This document shows, piece by piece, positions 1 through 9,234 of a DNA stretch of 64,000 bases (position 1 is the stretch's first letter; each line of letters starts with the position of its first letter). A program made the position numbers and the translations under genes. Under the pieces are notes generated by a model. That model worked only from the letters and a program-made list of their open reading frames with translations. It was not told where the DNA came from and ran no database searches. Source of the stretch: Desulfopila aestuarii DSM 18488 (GTDB taxonomy: Bacteria; Desulfobacterota; Desulfobulbia; Desulfobulbales; Desulfocapsaceae); the NCBI RefSeq assembly GCF_900143695.1, contig NZ_FRFE01000011.1, positions 62,001-126,000 on the forward strand, written 5' to 3'.

Positions 1-869
1 AGCAGGGTGAGGTGGGACAGGCCGAGAATACAGGTGCCGCCGATGAGGGCGGTACCGCCGCCGAAACGGTTGCTCATCTGTCCGGCAATGGGGCCTAGAA
101 AAATACCGAGAACATAGACAAGGTAAATGAGTGTGATCAGTTCTGTCGGAAAATGGAAGGGAGGCCCGGCCAGTCTATAGGGAAGAAAGTTGAATACCGG
201 GGAGAACATCAGAAATGCCCCGCCACCGCAGCAGTAAATGAGCAGCAGGTCTTTTCTCCGGATAAGTGAGGAAAAGGTGGTGGATGTATTAGCGGTGGAT
301 TGTTCCCTGACCGCTTTGCGCGGCAATACTATGAGGGCGGCGATGGTTGTCAGAAGAATCAGGGCTGCTGCGGAAAAGAAGGCGTAACGCCAGTGCAGGG
401 GCGGGTGGATCCAGCCACCGAGCAATCGACCGCCAAGGCCGCCCAAAACCGTTGCCGATACATAGGAGCCCATAACCACGCTTAATCGTTCACTGGGAAG
501 GGTTTTGGCCAACCAGGCCGCAAGGCTGGTGGTGAGGGCGGGTAAAAAAAGGCCTTGCATCAGCCGGGCACCGACCAGATGATGAAAATCATGGGTCAAT
601 CCGGCGTATATCCCTGCGGCGGCAACCAGGATGCCCCCGGTGAGAATGATAGGCTGAATAGGAAACCGATCGGAGAGAAAACCAAAAAAGAGGTTGGAGA
701 GGACAATCCCGAGAATGACGGCGGAGACTGTTATCGAGACCTGAACCGTACTGACCCCGAACTCCGCCTGCAGTACCGGCAGGATGGGCTGGGTGAGGTA
801 GACATTGGTAAATGAAGCGGATACCAGCGCAAATACGGCAAACTGCAGCTTGACCATCCCTTTGTCCAC
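1..869 (-). CDS. MFS transporter, YnfM-like (3' end outside window)
   Basis: Twelve-helix major facilitator family permease, probably an efflux or uptake carrier in the inner membrane; substrate unknown. Read on the minus strand, the protein begins VDKGMVKLQFAVFALVSASF and shows the N-terminal half typical of the family, including a loop 2-3 motif of the GxLSDR type (FGFLSDRFP) and several long hydrophobic segments. The C-terminal part runs off base 1. I chose GTG at 869 because a purine-rich GAGGGAG lies about 10 nt upstream; an ATG at 857 is the alternative. The start is one base after the stop of the preceding small exported-protein gene, so the two are probably co-transcribed and translationally coupled. 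The resemblance to YnfM-type carriers (the TQPILPVL stretch after helix 1) is from memory of that family; substrate assignment is not possible. Confidence 0.85.
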   Translation of the reverse strand, partial: MDKGMVKLQFAVFALVSASFTNVYLTQPILPVLQAEFGVSTVQVSITVSAVILGIVLSNLFFGFLSDRFPIQPIILTGGILVAAAGIYAGLTHDFHHLVGARLMQGLFLPALTTSLAAWLAKTLPSERLSVVMGSYVSATVLGGLGGRLLGGWIHPPLHWRYAFFSAAALILLTTIAALIVLPRKAVREQSTANTSTTFSSLIRRKDLLLIYCCGGGAFLMFSPVFNFLPYRLAGPPFHFPTELITLIYLVYVLGIFLGPIAGQMSNRFGGGTALIGGTCILGLSHLTL

Positions 870-870
870 G

Positions 871-1416
871 TCAGTTGCTCCCTCTTGACTGCTTGGGCAG
901 GATGAACTCAAGTGGCGCGTTGGGGAATCGATGTTGGAGCTGTGCGATATAACCGACATCATCCAGGCAGTCGGGATTGTCTATTTCGGTGCATGGTATT
1001 TCCACCACCTTCCAGCTTCCATTTTCCTGGTGCAGCAAGGCTGAAACATCTTCATAGCTGTTTGTCCCATCCGGCGATTGCGGCCGGCTGTCTACCCAGG
1101 CCCAGCCATCCTTGACCAGGAAGTTTTTGATCACAAAAACCACGTGTAATCCGTGCAGGTCCAATACTTCTCGGCGTAGTTCATCAAGGATTACTTTTCT
1201 GAGGATGCTGCCGGCGGGCGGCGTGAAAGCGGAGCTGTCGTTCGTGTCGTCGGACTGTGCCAAGGTATTGCCATACCCAGTCAAAAGAAATTGCAGTAGT
1301 ATCAGTAAAAGGATGAAGAAACGTAGTGGCGAAAAATCGGTGGATAACGTAAAGAAGTTCAATTGCTCTTCCTCCAGGGCGTAATTGACTGAATGAGAGT
1401 TGACGCCATTACTCAA
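871..1416 (-). CDS. Hypothetical exported protein, 181 aa
   Basis: Function unknown. Residues about 31-53 form a strongly hydrophobic segment (FFILLLILLQFLLTG) ending near LAQS, which looks like an uncleaved anchor or a signal peptide with a long charged N-region. The following domain carries the pattern PPAGSILRKVILDELR, then FVIKNFLVKDGWAWV and a GSWKVVE strand, which I recognise as a small periplasmic family of unknown function found next to secreted or envelope proteins. A cysteine pair (CTEIDNPDC) near the C-terminus could form a disulfide. The gene is one base upstream of the MFS transporter and is likely co-transcribed with it. Confidence 0.65.
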   Translation of the reverse strand: MSNGVNSHSVNYALEEEQLNFFTLSTDFSPLRFFILLLILLQFLLTGYGNTLAQSDDTNDSSAFTPPAGSILRKVILDELRREVLDLHGLHVVFVIKNFLVKDGWAWVDSRPQSPDGTNSYEDVSALLHQENGSWKVVEIPCTEIDNPDCLDDVGYIAQLQHRFPNAPLEFILPKQSRGSN

Positions 1417-1571
1417 ACATCGGTTTCTTCTCTATTACTTTTTATCAGGGAAAATGAAAAGCCCAATGCCTAACTGGGCGAACGATAGTATATCGTATCA
1501 GAAGGATCATAGGGTCGCATCGACAGATGGACAATCATTTGTCATGAATCTTTTGGGAAACGAGGCCGCAC

Positions 1572-2159
1572 ATGTGGGATCAGCGCTACAACACGCCGGA
1601 ATTCGTTTATGGCGAGGAACCGAACAGTTTTTTGGTAGAAAATACGCAGTATTTAATGCCTGGATCTCTGCTTTGTCTGGCTGAAGGAGAGGGGCGGAAT
1701 GGAGTATTCTTGGCCAGGAAAGGGTTTCAGGTTATTGCTGTTGACTCATCAATGGTTGGTTTGCAAAAGGCCAGGGCCTTGGCAGCTCGCCATAAGGTTG
1801 AGTTGCGTACAGTCGTTGCCGATCTTGCCGAATATGTGATTGATCCAGAGAGTGTTGATAATGTTGTCTCGATTTTCTGCCATTTACCACCCGAGGTGAG
1901 GAAGAGGATTCACGGGGCTGTGGTGAATGGCCTCAAGCCTGGTGGCGTCTTGATTCTTGAGGCGTATACGCCTGACCAACTCCTGCTGAAAACCGGTGGC
2001 CCTCCTGCAAAAGAGATGATGATGACCCTGGGAGAGTTGAGATCCGAACTGGCTGGACTTGACTTTGTTTTTGCACAGGAGATAGAGCGGGAGGTGGTGG
2101 AAGGGCGTCTCCACACTGGTGTAGGAGCTGTAGTGCAGGTAATAGCCAAAAAGCCGTAA
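1572..2159 (+). CDS. Class I SAM-dependent methyltransferase
   Basis: Small cytoplasmic methyltransferase of 195 aa, of the TehB/UbiE-like type 11 group. The SAM-binding motif I is replaced by the variant CLAEGEGRNGVFLARKG, followed by the acidic loop end VIAVDSS (motif II), VVADLAEY, and the motif IV/post-IV stretch LKPGGVLILEAYTP. These are typical of proteins that begin MWDxRY, a start shared by many thiopurine/tellurite-type methyltransferases. An ACGAGG sequence sits 6-7 nt before the ATG. The neighbours (MFS upstream on the other strand, EamA exporter downstream) do not define a substrate. The family is clear; the substrate is not. Confidence 0.85.
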   Translation: MWDQRYNTPEFVYGEEPNSFLVENTQYLMPGSLLCLAEGEGRNGVFLARKGFQVIAVDSSMVGLQKARALAARHKVELRTVVADLAEYVIDPESVDNVVSIFCHLPPEVRKRIHGAVVNGLKPGGVLILEAYTPDQLLLKTGGPPAKEMMMTLGELRSELAGLDFVFAQEIEREVVEGRLHTGVGAVVQVIAKKP

Positions 2160-2233
2160 TGTTATGAGGTTCTCGGGCTCATGCGTCTATGATGAGCCTT
2201 CGTCTCGTATGTAGTCATTTCCCATAGGCCTGT

Positions 2234-3160
2234 ATGTCACATTTGCAAGCTGTTTCGTTGATGGTTCTGGCAACCCTGATGTGGAGCATTGCCGGAGTTG
2301 TTACCCGGCATCTCGACGCTGCCGCATCTTTCGAGGTAACCTTCTGGCGCAGTACGTTTAACGGACTGGCATTGGCAACGACCCTGACAATTCTCCGCGG
2401 ACCGGCGCTCTGGCGCCAGTTGGTAAAAGCACCCAGTGTGATCTGGGTCTCGGGTGTTTGCTGGAGCATTATGTTTACCGCCTTCATGGTAGCGATGACC
2501 CTCACCACAGTGGCAAATGTTCTTATTGTTATGGCTACTGGACCACTGGTGACAGCTCTTATTGCCCGATTTTTTCTTCGGCACACTCTTCCGCCGGCTA
2601 CCTGGCTGGCTATTGCAGCTGCCGGGTTGGGGATTTTCTGGATGTTTCTGGAAAGAGGTGATGGCTCGCTGTCACTGGTCGGCTCCTTGGTAGCTCTGTC
2701 GGTACCTTTTGCCGCGGCTGTGAATTTTACGGTAATGCAGCGGGTCGGTATGGAGCGGGTCAAAGCTTCTGTCGCGGGCGGTGTGCCGGTTCAGGATATG
2801 CTACCGGCGGTTCTGGTGGGTGCAGTGCTTTCGTCTCTTGTGACGTTACCATTGTCTTTGCCTTTTCAGGCCAGTGGGCATGATATTGGGTTGCTGGCAT
2901 TACTGGGCATTTTTCAGCTCGCGGTACCCTGTTTGCTGGTTGTTCGATTGACAAGGGAGCTTCCCGCACCGGAAATTTCTCTGCTGTCCCTTCTTGAAGT
3001 GATCTTCGGCGTAGCCTGGGCCTGGTTATGGGCCGGTGAACAGTTGTCGGTGCATACATTACAGGGAGGACTGCTGGTGATTGCGGCCCTTGTTGCCAAT
3101 GAGATGGCTCGGATCGCGAGACAGCGCAGAGCACTGCAAAATCTTGAGGTTATGTTGTAG
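2234..3160 (+). CDS. EamA/DMT-family transporter
   Basis: Integral inner-membrane exporter of the drug/metabolite transporter superfamily, 308 aa. It shows ten hydrophobic segments arranged as two EamA repeats; the first begins LMVLATLMWSIAGVVTRHL, the usual WG/S-x-x-x-x-x-x-R/K pattern of the family, and the second ends with EVIFGVAWAWLWAGEQLS, the typical E-P/I-V-F-A-x-x-x-x-W-x-x-x-G-E motif. Substrates of such proteins are often amino acids or small metabolites and cannot be assigned here. It ends close to a bidirectional hairpin and converges on the NrfD-like gene. Confidence 0.88.
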   Translation: MSHLQAVSLMVLATLMWSIAGVVTRHLDAAASFEVTFWRSTFNGLALATTLTILRGPALWRQLVKAPSVIWVSGVCWSIMFTAFMVAMTLTTVANVLIVMATGPLVTALIARFFLRHTLPPATWLAIAAAGLGIFWMFLERGDGSLSLVGSLVALSVPFAAAVNFTVMQRVGMERVKASVAGGVPVQDMLPAVLVGAVLSSLVTLPLSLPFQASGHDIGLLALLGIFQLAVPCLLVVRLTRELPAPEISLLSLLEVIFGVAWAWLWAGEQLSVHTLQGGLLVIAALVANEMARIARQRRALQNLEVML

Positions 3161-3198
3161 AAAGGAAATACGCTGGTGGGTGTCTCTTGTGGATCGTG

Positions 3199-3239
3199 GA
3201 AAAAGCGCGGGCCGGATCACAAGTGACACGGCCCGCTTT
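3199..3239 (-). terminator. Rho-independent terminator of the NrfD-like gene
   Basis: Between two convergent genes. Arms at 3202-3214 and 3229-3239 pair as AAAGC / GCTTT plus GGGCCG / CGGCCC with a two-base bulge. Read on the minus strand the stem is followed by TTTTT, so it best serves the minus-strand gene ending at 3248. Confidence 0.7.
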
Positions 3240-3247
3240 GGGAAAGA

Positions 3248-4435
3248 TTATCTATTCCGCCATCTTTCAAGGGTCAGCGAGTTGAAAATGAGTTCGCCCC
3301 CCAGGAAGGCAGCCAGGAAGAAACTGACAGAACCGGTAACCATCATGTATTCGTGGAGAGTAGGGCTGTAGGAGTAGAGCGATGGATAACCGAAGAGATC
3401 GTACTGATGAAAATGGGGGATCAGCTGGCCCACAATTATCAGATCATAAAAGGTGACCGCTATACCGATCAGGATGCTAAGGCAGGCAAGAGCATACAAT
3501 CCTGTTCGTTTTCCGCCGTTACTGGCAAGCAGCAGAATCAAGGGCAGGACAATTGCCAATCCAATCTCACCAAGCCAGAAATTCACGGCAAATTCGCCAC
3601 GCACCAGAAGTTGCATCGCCTCGGGGTTATCGGTGAATTTGGTGGAGAAGCCGCCAAGGGCTTTCATTGCCGCGAAACACAAGACACCAACCAGCAGAGC
3701 CATGGTCAGTTTGAACAGTGCGGACATCGCGTCCTGTGCTGCTGTATCGACCTTGCTGTTCTGCAGCCAGCTACTTAGCCAGGTCAGCAGAATGATCATG
3801 CAGGATGCGGAGAGGGTGGACACGGTCAGGAAAAAAAGCGGCATGTAGTTCTCAGCCCAGAATCCGCGAGAACCGAGCAGGGCCATATCTGAATTCATAT
3901 TGAGATTGCCACAAGTGATGGCCACCAGGGCACCAAGAGCAAACCCCCAGGCGGTTTTTCCACGACCCATCAGAAGGAACATGAAGTTGAAAGCCATAAG
4001 CAGCAGAAATAGCGTATAGATGGAACTCTTCCACCAGATATTGGACAGGGGATTGGGACTCAGAAAACCGAATATTGCCATGTTCCACGGATTTTCAATC
4101 TCGAGACCGATAGACATCAGTCCGGCTGCCATTGCAATTATGGCGAGAAAGACAGTGCGGTTGACAAGTGGGGCCAGCGTTTTGATGCCAAAAACCTGGC
4201 CGAGTGATGAAATAATACAGATACCTGTGGAGAGACAGGCGAAAAATACGTAGGGGGTGATGAGAATTCCCCAGGGAACTTCCCGGGAGGTGCCGAAGAC
4301 GTGGTCGTGTCCGACAAAAAGGGCGTGGATAGCAAAAGCAACACCGACACCGACCAAGAGCGCGAACAGCACCAGTGGAGGTAGAAGGTTTTTGCCCGGC
4401 ACATTCTGATCCTGAACGTTACTGAAAAATATCAT
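3248..4435 (-). CDS. NrfD/PsrC-family membrane protein (orphan quinone-interacting subunit)
   Basis: Polytopic inner-membrane protein of 395 aa with about ten hydrophobic segments and the NrfD/HybB-type signature of the first helices (FGTSREVPWGILITPYVFFACLST region; the WGILI stretch is typical). Members normally pass electrons between the quinone pool and an iron-sulfur partner in respiratory complexes such as Psr, Nrf, Hyb2, Qrc or Dsr. No iron-sulfur, molybdopterin or cytochrome gene lies beside it, so it is either a lone copy or its partners are elsewhere. The ATG has AGGA six bases upstream. Its own terminator lies just past the stop. Family assignment is firm; the electron-transfer partner is unknown. 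Confidence 0.85.
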   Translation of the reverse strand: MIFFSNVQDQNVPGKNLLPPLVLFALLVGVGVAFAIHALFVGHDHVFGTSREVPWGILITPYVFFACLSTGICIISSLGQVFGIKTLAPLVNRTVFLAIIAMAAGLMSIGLEIENPWNMAIFGFLSPNPLSNIWWKSSIYTLFLLLMAFNFMFLLMGRGKTAWGFALGALVAITCGNLNMNSDMALLGSRGFWAENYMPLFFLTVSTLSASCMIILLTWLSSWLQNSKVDTAAQDAMSALFKLTMALLVGVLCFAAMKALGGFSTKFTDNPEAMQLLVRGEFAVNFWLGEIGLAIVLPLILLLASNGGKRTGLYALACLSILIGIAVTFYDLIIVGQLIPHFHQYDLFGYPSLYSYSPTLHEYMMVTGSVSFFLAAFLGGELIFNSLTLERWRNR

Positions 4436-4826
4436 ACGGTTTCCTATTGTTTGCTCGTTTTTTCAGTTGTTCTGCCACTCTAGGAGCAGCAGGCTATGAA
4501 ACACAGTCCCCTCAGCTGGATAGGACGCCTTTGAACACGTTGATTACATGTGGCCTCAAATAAACATCAGCGTCCTTAAATGTAAGGGTATCATATTGTT
4601 TGGCTTTGCAGAAGTACGACAGGGTAATAATACTGTGATGTGGAACCAAAATCAATGAAGCAGGTGAAGGAACGCTTTAATTGTCAGATTTTTCTGTCGA
4701 CACATTCAGAGAATTATTCAGTGAATACGCGGGAGCAAGCTATAAAAGAAAAAGGACCTGCAACGTACAATGCAGGTCCTTTTGAGGTTCAATTGTGGAT
4801 CTGAATCCCTTTAGGGTAATTCTTTT
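4436..4826. other. 391-bp intergenic region between two minus-strand genes
   Basis: Holds the terminator of the downstream-positioned isomerase gene near its right side and, nearer 4436, the presumed promoter region of the NrfD-like gene. I see no open reading frame with a ribosome-binding site and no tRNA-like fold. Confidence 0.5.
4748..4783 (-). terminator. Rho-independent terminator of the dual isomerase gene
   Basis: Perfect 9-bp stem GGACCTGCA (4754-4762) / TGCAGGTCC (4771-4779) with an 8-nt loop. On the minus strand it is followed by TTTTTCTTTT. It lies 44 bases past the stop of the minus-strand isomerase gene. Confidence 0.85.
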
Positions 4827-5858
4827 TTAGAAGTCAACCAGCTCCACATCGAAGACCATGTAGGCATTGGGTGGGATCGGCCCACGGCCGGAGGGGCCGT
4901 AGCCAAGATCCGGCGGAATGATCAATACCCGCTTCTCGCCTTTCTTCATACTAAGAAACGCCTCATCCCAGCCTTTGATGACCCGTCCCTGGCCAACTGG
5001 AAAATCGATCGGCTGGCCTCGGTCATAAGAGGAGTCGAATTTGGAGCCGTCCAGCAGCTTGCCGGTGTAGTGGGCCTTGACCATGGTGCCGGCAGAAGGG
5101 GTGGCGTCGCCTGTGCCTTCGCTGACTACTACATATTTCAGTCCGCTCGGGGTGGTGACAGCGTTAGGCCAGTTCTTTTTGATCTGGTTCAGTTCGGCTT
5201 CCTGGGCTGCTTTGGCCTTTTCGTTTTGAAGTTTTTCAAAATTCGCGAGCATACCATCAAATGCGGCCTGGTCACTTTTGAAAGCTTCGGCTTTTTTGCC
5301 GACGCGGACGATTTCAATATGGTTGATCTTGTCGCCTTGTTTAATAGAGTTCACAACATCCATACCCGAAACGACATGGCCGAAAACGGTATGTTTGCCG
5401 TCGAGCCATGGGGTTGGGACATGGGTGATGAAAAACTGGCTGCCGTTGGTGCCGGGGCCAGCATTTGCCATTGAAAGAACACCGGGAGAATTGTGCTTTA
5501 AGCTCGGATCAATCTCGTCCGGAAAGGTGTAGCCGGGACCGCCGGTGCCTGTGCCGAGCGGGCAGCCGCCCTGGATCATGAAATCATCGATCACTCGATG
5601 GAAGGTGAGGCCGTCGTAGAAATTTTCACCCTTCATTTTGGCGCCGCCACCGAGCTCTTTAGTGCCCTCTGCCAGGCCGACAAAGTTAGCGACAGTGAGA
5701 GGGGTTTTCTCAAATTCGAGGGCACAGACAATTTCGCCCTTGCTGGTGTCAAATTTGGCGTACAGGCCATCTTGAAGTTGTTCGCTTGCCATTACTGGTT
5801 CTCCGGTAAAAGTTGATAATAACAGTGTGAGTACAAAGAAAACAGACACGTTACGCAT
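4827..5858 (-). CDS. Secreted dual-family peptidyl-prolyl isomerase: cyclophilin + FKBP
   Basis: A 343-aa exported foldase combining both main isomerase folds. Residues 1-24 are a signal peptide (hydrophobic core [11 protein letters not shown], cleavage near VMASE). Residues about 32-188 are cyclophilin, with the active-site stretch [21 protein letters not shown] and the Trp-His pair in [10 protein letters not shown] all present. Residues about 192-230 are a charged, helix-rich linker ([17 protein letters not shown]). Residues about 232-343 are FKBP, with [26 protein letters not shown] and a DLGYG loop intact. Both catalytic sites look active. Such cyclophilin-FKBP fusions (CFBP type, cyclophilin first) are known from a limited set of bacteria. 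The likely role is folding of periplasmic proteins. It lies 139 bp downstream of the large peptidase gene on the same strand and ends in its own terminator. Confidence 0.93.
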   Translation of the reverse strand: MRNVSVFFVLTLLLSTFTGEPVMASEQLQDGLYAKFDTSKGEIVCALEFEKTPLTVANFVGLAEGTKELGGGAKMKGENFYDGLTFHRVIDDFMIQGGCPLGTGTGGPGYTFPDEIDPSLKHNSPGVLSMANAGPGTNGSQFFITHVPTPWLDGKHTVFGHVVSGMDVVNSIKQGDKINHIEIVRVGKKAEAFKSDQAAFDGMLANFEKLQNEKAKAAQEAELNQIKKNWPNAVTTPSGLKYVVVSEGTGDATPSAGTMVKAHYTGKLLDGSKFDSSYDRGQPIDFPVGQGRVIKGWDEAFLSMKKGEKRVLIIPPDLGYGPSGRGPIPPNAYMVFDVELVDF

Positions 5859-5997
5859 GGTTGCTCCGTTTGGGAAGAGATAATCTTGTATAGAAACAGG
5901 ATCAATACAATCAAAGCCTCGACAATATACATGAAAACAACAGACTGCAAGGTGTAAAGGTAGCCCGGGTTTTTCGAGAATCCCACATGAAATTTAT

Positions 5998-8900
5998 TCA
6001 GGGATGTTGCCCCGGAGGTTGTGAGGGTGTGAGGTCAATCGTGAAATCAAGGTGATGAGTGGAGCTTGCCTGCTTCCTTTCTACCTGGATATTGACTGTC
6101 TTTGCACCTGCCATATCCAGCATGGCTATACGTACGTCAACCATGTCCGAAACAGGAAATCCGGCGATGTTTCGAAGTACATCGCCTTTTTTGAGACCGG
6201 CCTCAGGTGCTTTACTTGTAGGGCTGAAGTCGGTAATTTCCACATAGGGTTGATCGTTCTTGACGTGTTCTTCCAGCATCACTCCCATTTTTGGCAGTTC
6301 TTCCAGCTTAATGGAAGACGAGAAAAAGAAATAATCGGCGATGTCAGCAATATCGGTTGTTGGCTGGTCTGCTGCGACATTCAACACTACTCCCTGGTCA
6401 ATTTTCATTCGCCGTGCTACCCGCGGTGGAATGCCGGAATCCTTTCTGGTATGACCGTTTCCGGCCAAAACCACCATTTTGCGGTCGGAATGTTGGCGGA
6501 GATATTTGACAATGTTTTCAGCCATGGTCTCGTCCCATATGGCCTGTGCCTGAATAAAACCGCTGACTATGCCGCTGCCATGTCCGCCCTGTTCATGCAT
6601 GGAGTGCACTGCCAGGAGCCGGTCACTGTAGCCGGGTAGGTCAAGATCGCGCTCAGGCGGTAAGCTTTTTCGATCTGCGGCTGAGAGCTCGTCTGTTCCG
6701 CCAGTGCGATAGACGGTGGAGACGATATCCCTCTCTAAATTGAGGCCAATAACCGGGATCTTTTTCGTCTTGGCCAATGAAAAAATTTCCCGGAAGTAAC
6801 GATAGTCATATTGCCACACCTCAAAATAGCGCGACGCTTTCAGAAAATCCTTTTCTGTCATGAACCCTTTGCCCAATACATATTCGTCTAAGGCCTGCTG
6901 GCTGGTGGCGGGGAACATTTCCATCCCGATAGCCAGAGAAGGAATACGGGCTGAAAGGACCTCGATTAAACGCAGCTGCAGAAGGTGATCGCTGACTGAT
7001 GTATGGTTTTCACCGATATATATAACATCCTTTTCGGCAAGCTCGCGGACAATTTTCTCAAATGAGCCAAGCTGGCTGGTGGCCCCTCCGAAAATTGGTT
7101 CTTCCAATACGATGTGAACACCATTTTTGCTCTCTGGAATCCGTTTTTCTGTCAATCTGCCCTGGGAAAAGTGAAGAAATCCATATTTGCCGTAATGGGA
7201 GAGGCGGTTGGCCACGGCTGCAGTCTCTGCTGTCGAACTGCTGGAGACAAGAATCGCCACATGTTGGGAAGTAAGAGGATTACGGCGAACATCGAGGGTG
7301 AAACCTTTTTTGGGATGGCTGGGGCTTGCAAAAAGGGTCCGGACTGACTGCTGATTGAGGCCAAGGAGGAGGAGATCGGCGTCCCGCAAATCACTATTTT
7401 TGACTTCATCATCGTACTTTACTTGCAGGTTGTTATTTCTCAGTATTTCAAGTAGGGGGTGGAAGATGGGTTCATCCTGTCTGGAGGCAAGAATTGCCAG
7501 CCGCCTCTCAGATCCAAGAAAATCCGACCATATTGCGGGGCGTTCGGGCGGGTCAAGACGACGAAGCAGGGCTGAATCGGGGTCAAGGGTAAATGCGAGA
7601 GGGCGTTCGGGTAGTTGGAGCTCAACTTCTGTCCGCTCTTTATCGGAAGTGACGGTAAAGGGATAGGTGCTGTTTGGGGTGGAGACGACCACCGGAATGG
7701 ACAGTGAATACGGCTTTTCGGTTTCTTGTACCAGGGTAAAGGTGAGCAGGTTTCCCGTAGGGCGCGTTAATACCTCTATCTGTTCCGCATGAAATGCGGG
7801 GATGTCGGTCCGTTGTAACCGCTCTGTAAAAAATTGGGAAAGATCAACACCGTGTGATCTTTCGGCAAAAGCAAGCCTGAGGTCATTCCAGGTGGCGGAG
7901 CCGTGCTGGTGTTGGGCATAAAAGGCGCGAAGGCCGTTCATGAAATGAGCATGACCGAGCCGTTCATGGAGTTCATGAAAGAGCATCATGCCCCGGGAAT
8001 AGCCGACGGCCCGTCTGGCCAAAGCTTCAGGCTGGGAGTGGCCGGCATCGATAAAATCGGAGAGAGGAATGACATTTGTCTCATGCACATAGCTCAGATA
8101 ATTGAGGATCGCCTCTTTTCGGTAGGCTGCTCCTTCCCCCTCATCGGTACGAAAGGCATGATCGGCAAGATACGAGGTGAGTCCTTCGCACCAGTTCCCC
8201 TGGCTGGGATCGACGTCGACACTGTTGCCGAACCAGGAGTGGATGATTTCGTGGCCTAGCGAGGTATCCTTGATAAAGGGCAGCCGCAGTACTGCCTGGC
8301 CCAGAAGGGTAAAGGTGGGCATACCAAGGCCCGTAGGGTTGCGATTGGCGACGACAGCATAATAGCCGTAGGGGTAAGGGCCAATTTCCTTTTCATAACG
8401 AATGATATAGCCCCTGGCCTTTTTGAGATAGTCGTTGGCCAGCGCTCGATCTTCCGGGAAAAAGAGGGTGTGGACTCGCAGGTTGTTCCGGACGGTAATC
8501 TGAGCAGTATCATATCGGGCTGCGGCGAAGTGGATGGAAGAAAGCGGTTGATGCAGTGCCGCGGTGACGATGTTTCCTTTGCGCGCCAGCGGAAATGTCT
8601 CTGATTCACTGATGGCGGTAAAACCCTCAGGCAAACTGGCAGAAAGCTGATAATGCATTTTTCTTTTCGGTTTGGGATACCAGCCAGACAGCAGGGTGAT
8701 AGCGTCGGAGGTTATCAGGTTCTGGTCGTTGGCACCAGCCTGATACGTGTAAGAAACAAAAAGCTCCTGCGGTTTTGGGTTGGCGTCAACAATGATCGTG
8801 GTGCCGGAAGTGAATGTACCTTCCATAGCGGTGGTGTCTTGCCTTTTCAGCAGGATGCCTGTTATCGTAAGCCCGCTGCTGTCAAGGGCCAGTGTCTCAC

Positions 8901-9069
8901 CGGCTTTAACCTCGATTCGACTGGTGCCGGTCAGAAGGCCCCGTTCGCAGTCAAAGGAAACAGCCAGCTGGTAATCCGCTTGCCATTCAAGTTGGGCAGG
9001 AGTTGCAGCTTGCGTCTCAACAATGAAGAGCAGGGTAAGCAGGAAAAAGGGTATTGTTATCAGTTTCAT
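5998..9069 (-). CDS. Secreted M1-like peptidase fused to ChaN-like and PDZ domains
   Basis: A 1023-aa exported protein. Residues 1-21 are a signal peptide ending near TQAA. The first half is an M1 (gluzincin) aminopeptidase-like module: the zinc motif HEIIH at 273-277 and a downstream Glu at 295 in NWCEG, one residue closer than the classical HExxH-x18-E spacing. The exopeptidase GAMEN motif is degenerate (GLGMPTF, about 248-254). Residues about 675-905 are a ChaN/DUF399 domain of the TIKI-like superfamily, with GENHTSVSDH, GMEMFP and AGNGHTRKDSG. Residues about 925-1000 are a PDZ domain (PEAGLKKGDVLRNIAG). ChaN proteins bind haem or act as TIKI-like hydrolases; a combined periplasmic peptidase/haem-handling role is inference. 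The long form is complete and starts at an ATG facing a divergent radical SAM gene. Confidence 0.85.
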   Translation of the reverse strand: MKLITIPFFLLTLLFIVETQAATPAQLEWQADYQLAVSFDCERGLLTGTSRIEVKAGETLALDSSGLTITGILLKRQDTTAMEGTFTSGTTIIVDANPKPQELFVSYTYQAGANDQNLITSDAITLLSGWYPKPKRKMHYQLSASLPEGFTAISESETFPLARKGNIVTAALHQPLSSIHFAAARYDTAQITVRNNLRVHTLFFPEDRALANDYLKKARGYIIRYEKEIGPYPYGYYAVVANRNPTGLGMPTFTLLGQAVLRLPFIKDTSLGHEIIHSWFGNSVDVDPSQGNWCEGLTSYLADHAFRTDEGEGAAYRKEAILNYLSYVHETNVIPLSDFIDAGHSQPEALARRAVGYSRGMMLFHELHERLGHAHFMNGLRAFYAQHQHGSATWNDLRLAFAERSHGVDLSQFFTERLQRTDIPAFHAEQIEVLTRPTGNLLTFTLVQETEKPYSLSIPVVVSTPNSTYPFTVTSDKERTEVELQLPERPLAFTLDPDSALLRRLDPPERPAIWSDFLGSERRLAILASRQDEPIFHPLLEILRNNNLQVKYDDEVKNSDLRDADLLLLGLNQQSVRTLFASPSHPKKGFTLDVRRNPLTSQHVAILVSSSSTAETAAVANRLSHYGKYGFLHFSQGRLTEKRIPESKNGVHIVLEEPIFGGATSQLGSFEKIVRELAEKDVIYIGENHTSVSDHLLQLRLIEVLSARIPSLAIGMEMFPATSQQALDEYVLGKGFMTEKDFLKASRYFEVWQYDYRYFREIFSLAKTKKIPVIGLNLERDIVSTVYRTGGTDELSAADRKSLPPERDLDLPGYSDRLLAVHSMHEQGGHGSGIVSGFIQAQAIWDETMAENIVKYLRQHSDRKMVVLAGNGHTRKDSGIPPRVARRMKIDQGVVLNVAADQPTTDIADIADYFFFSSSIKLEELPKMGVMLEEHVKNDQPYVEITDFSPTSKAPEAGLKKGDVLRNIAGFPVSDMVDVRIAMLDMAGAKTVNIQVERKQASSTHHLDFTIDLTPSQPPGQHP

Positions 9070-9234
9070 GGTAGTTGGAAAGAAAGGCAGGACGATGAAT
9101 CGTTATGTGGTCAATTCAACAGTAACCGTTTGCAATAAAAAAATATTGAAAATGAGGAAGCAGAATATCGGAGATAGTCCGGTAATTGCCGTTTTCTCAA
9201 GAGTAAAATCTCAAATACAATTCGTAACAAAGTA

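Noticed and set aside
5792-5986. 64-codon minus-strand frame overlapping the start of the dual isomerase
   Set aside because: No ribosome-binding site, overlaps a clear signal-peptide start, and the composition is that of an AT-rich promoter region.
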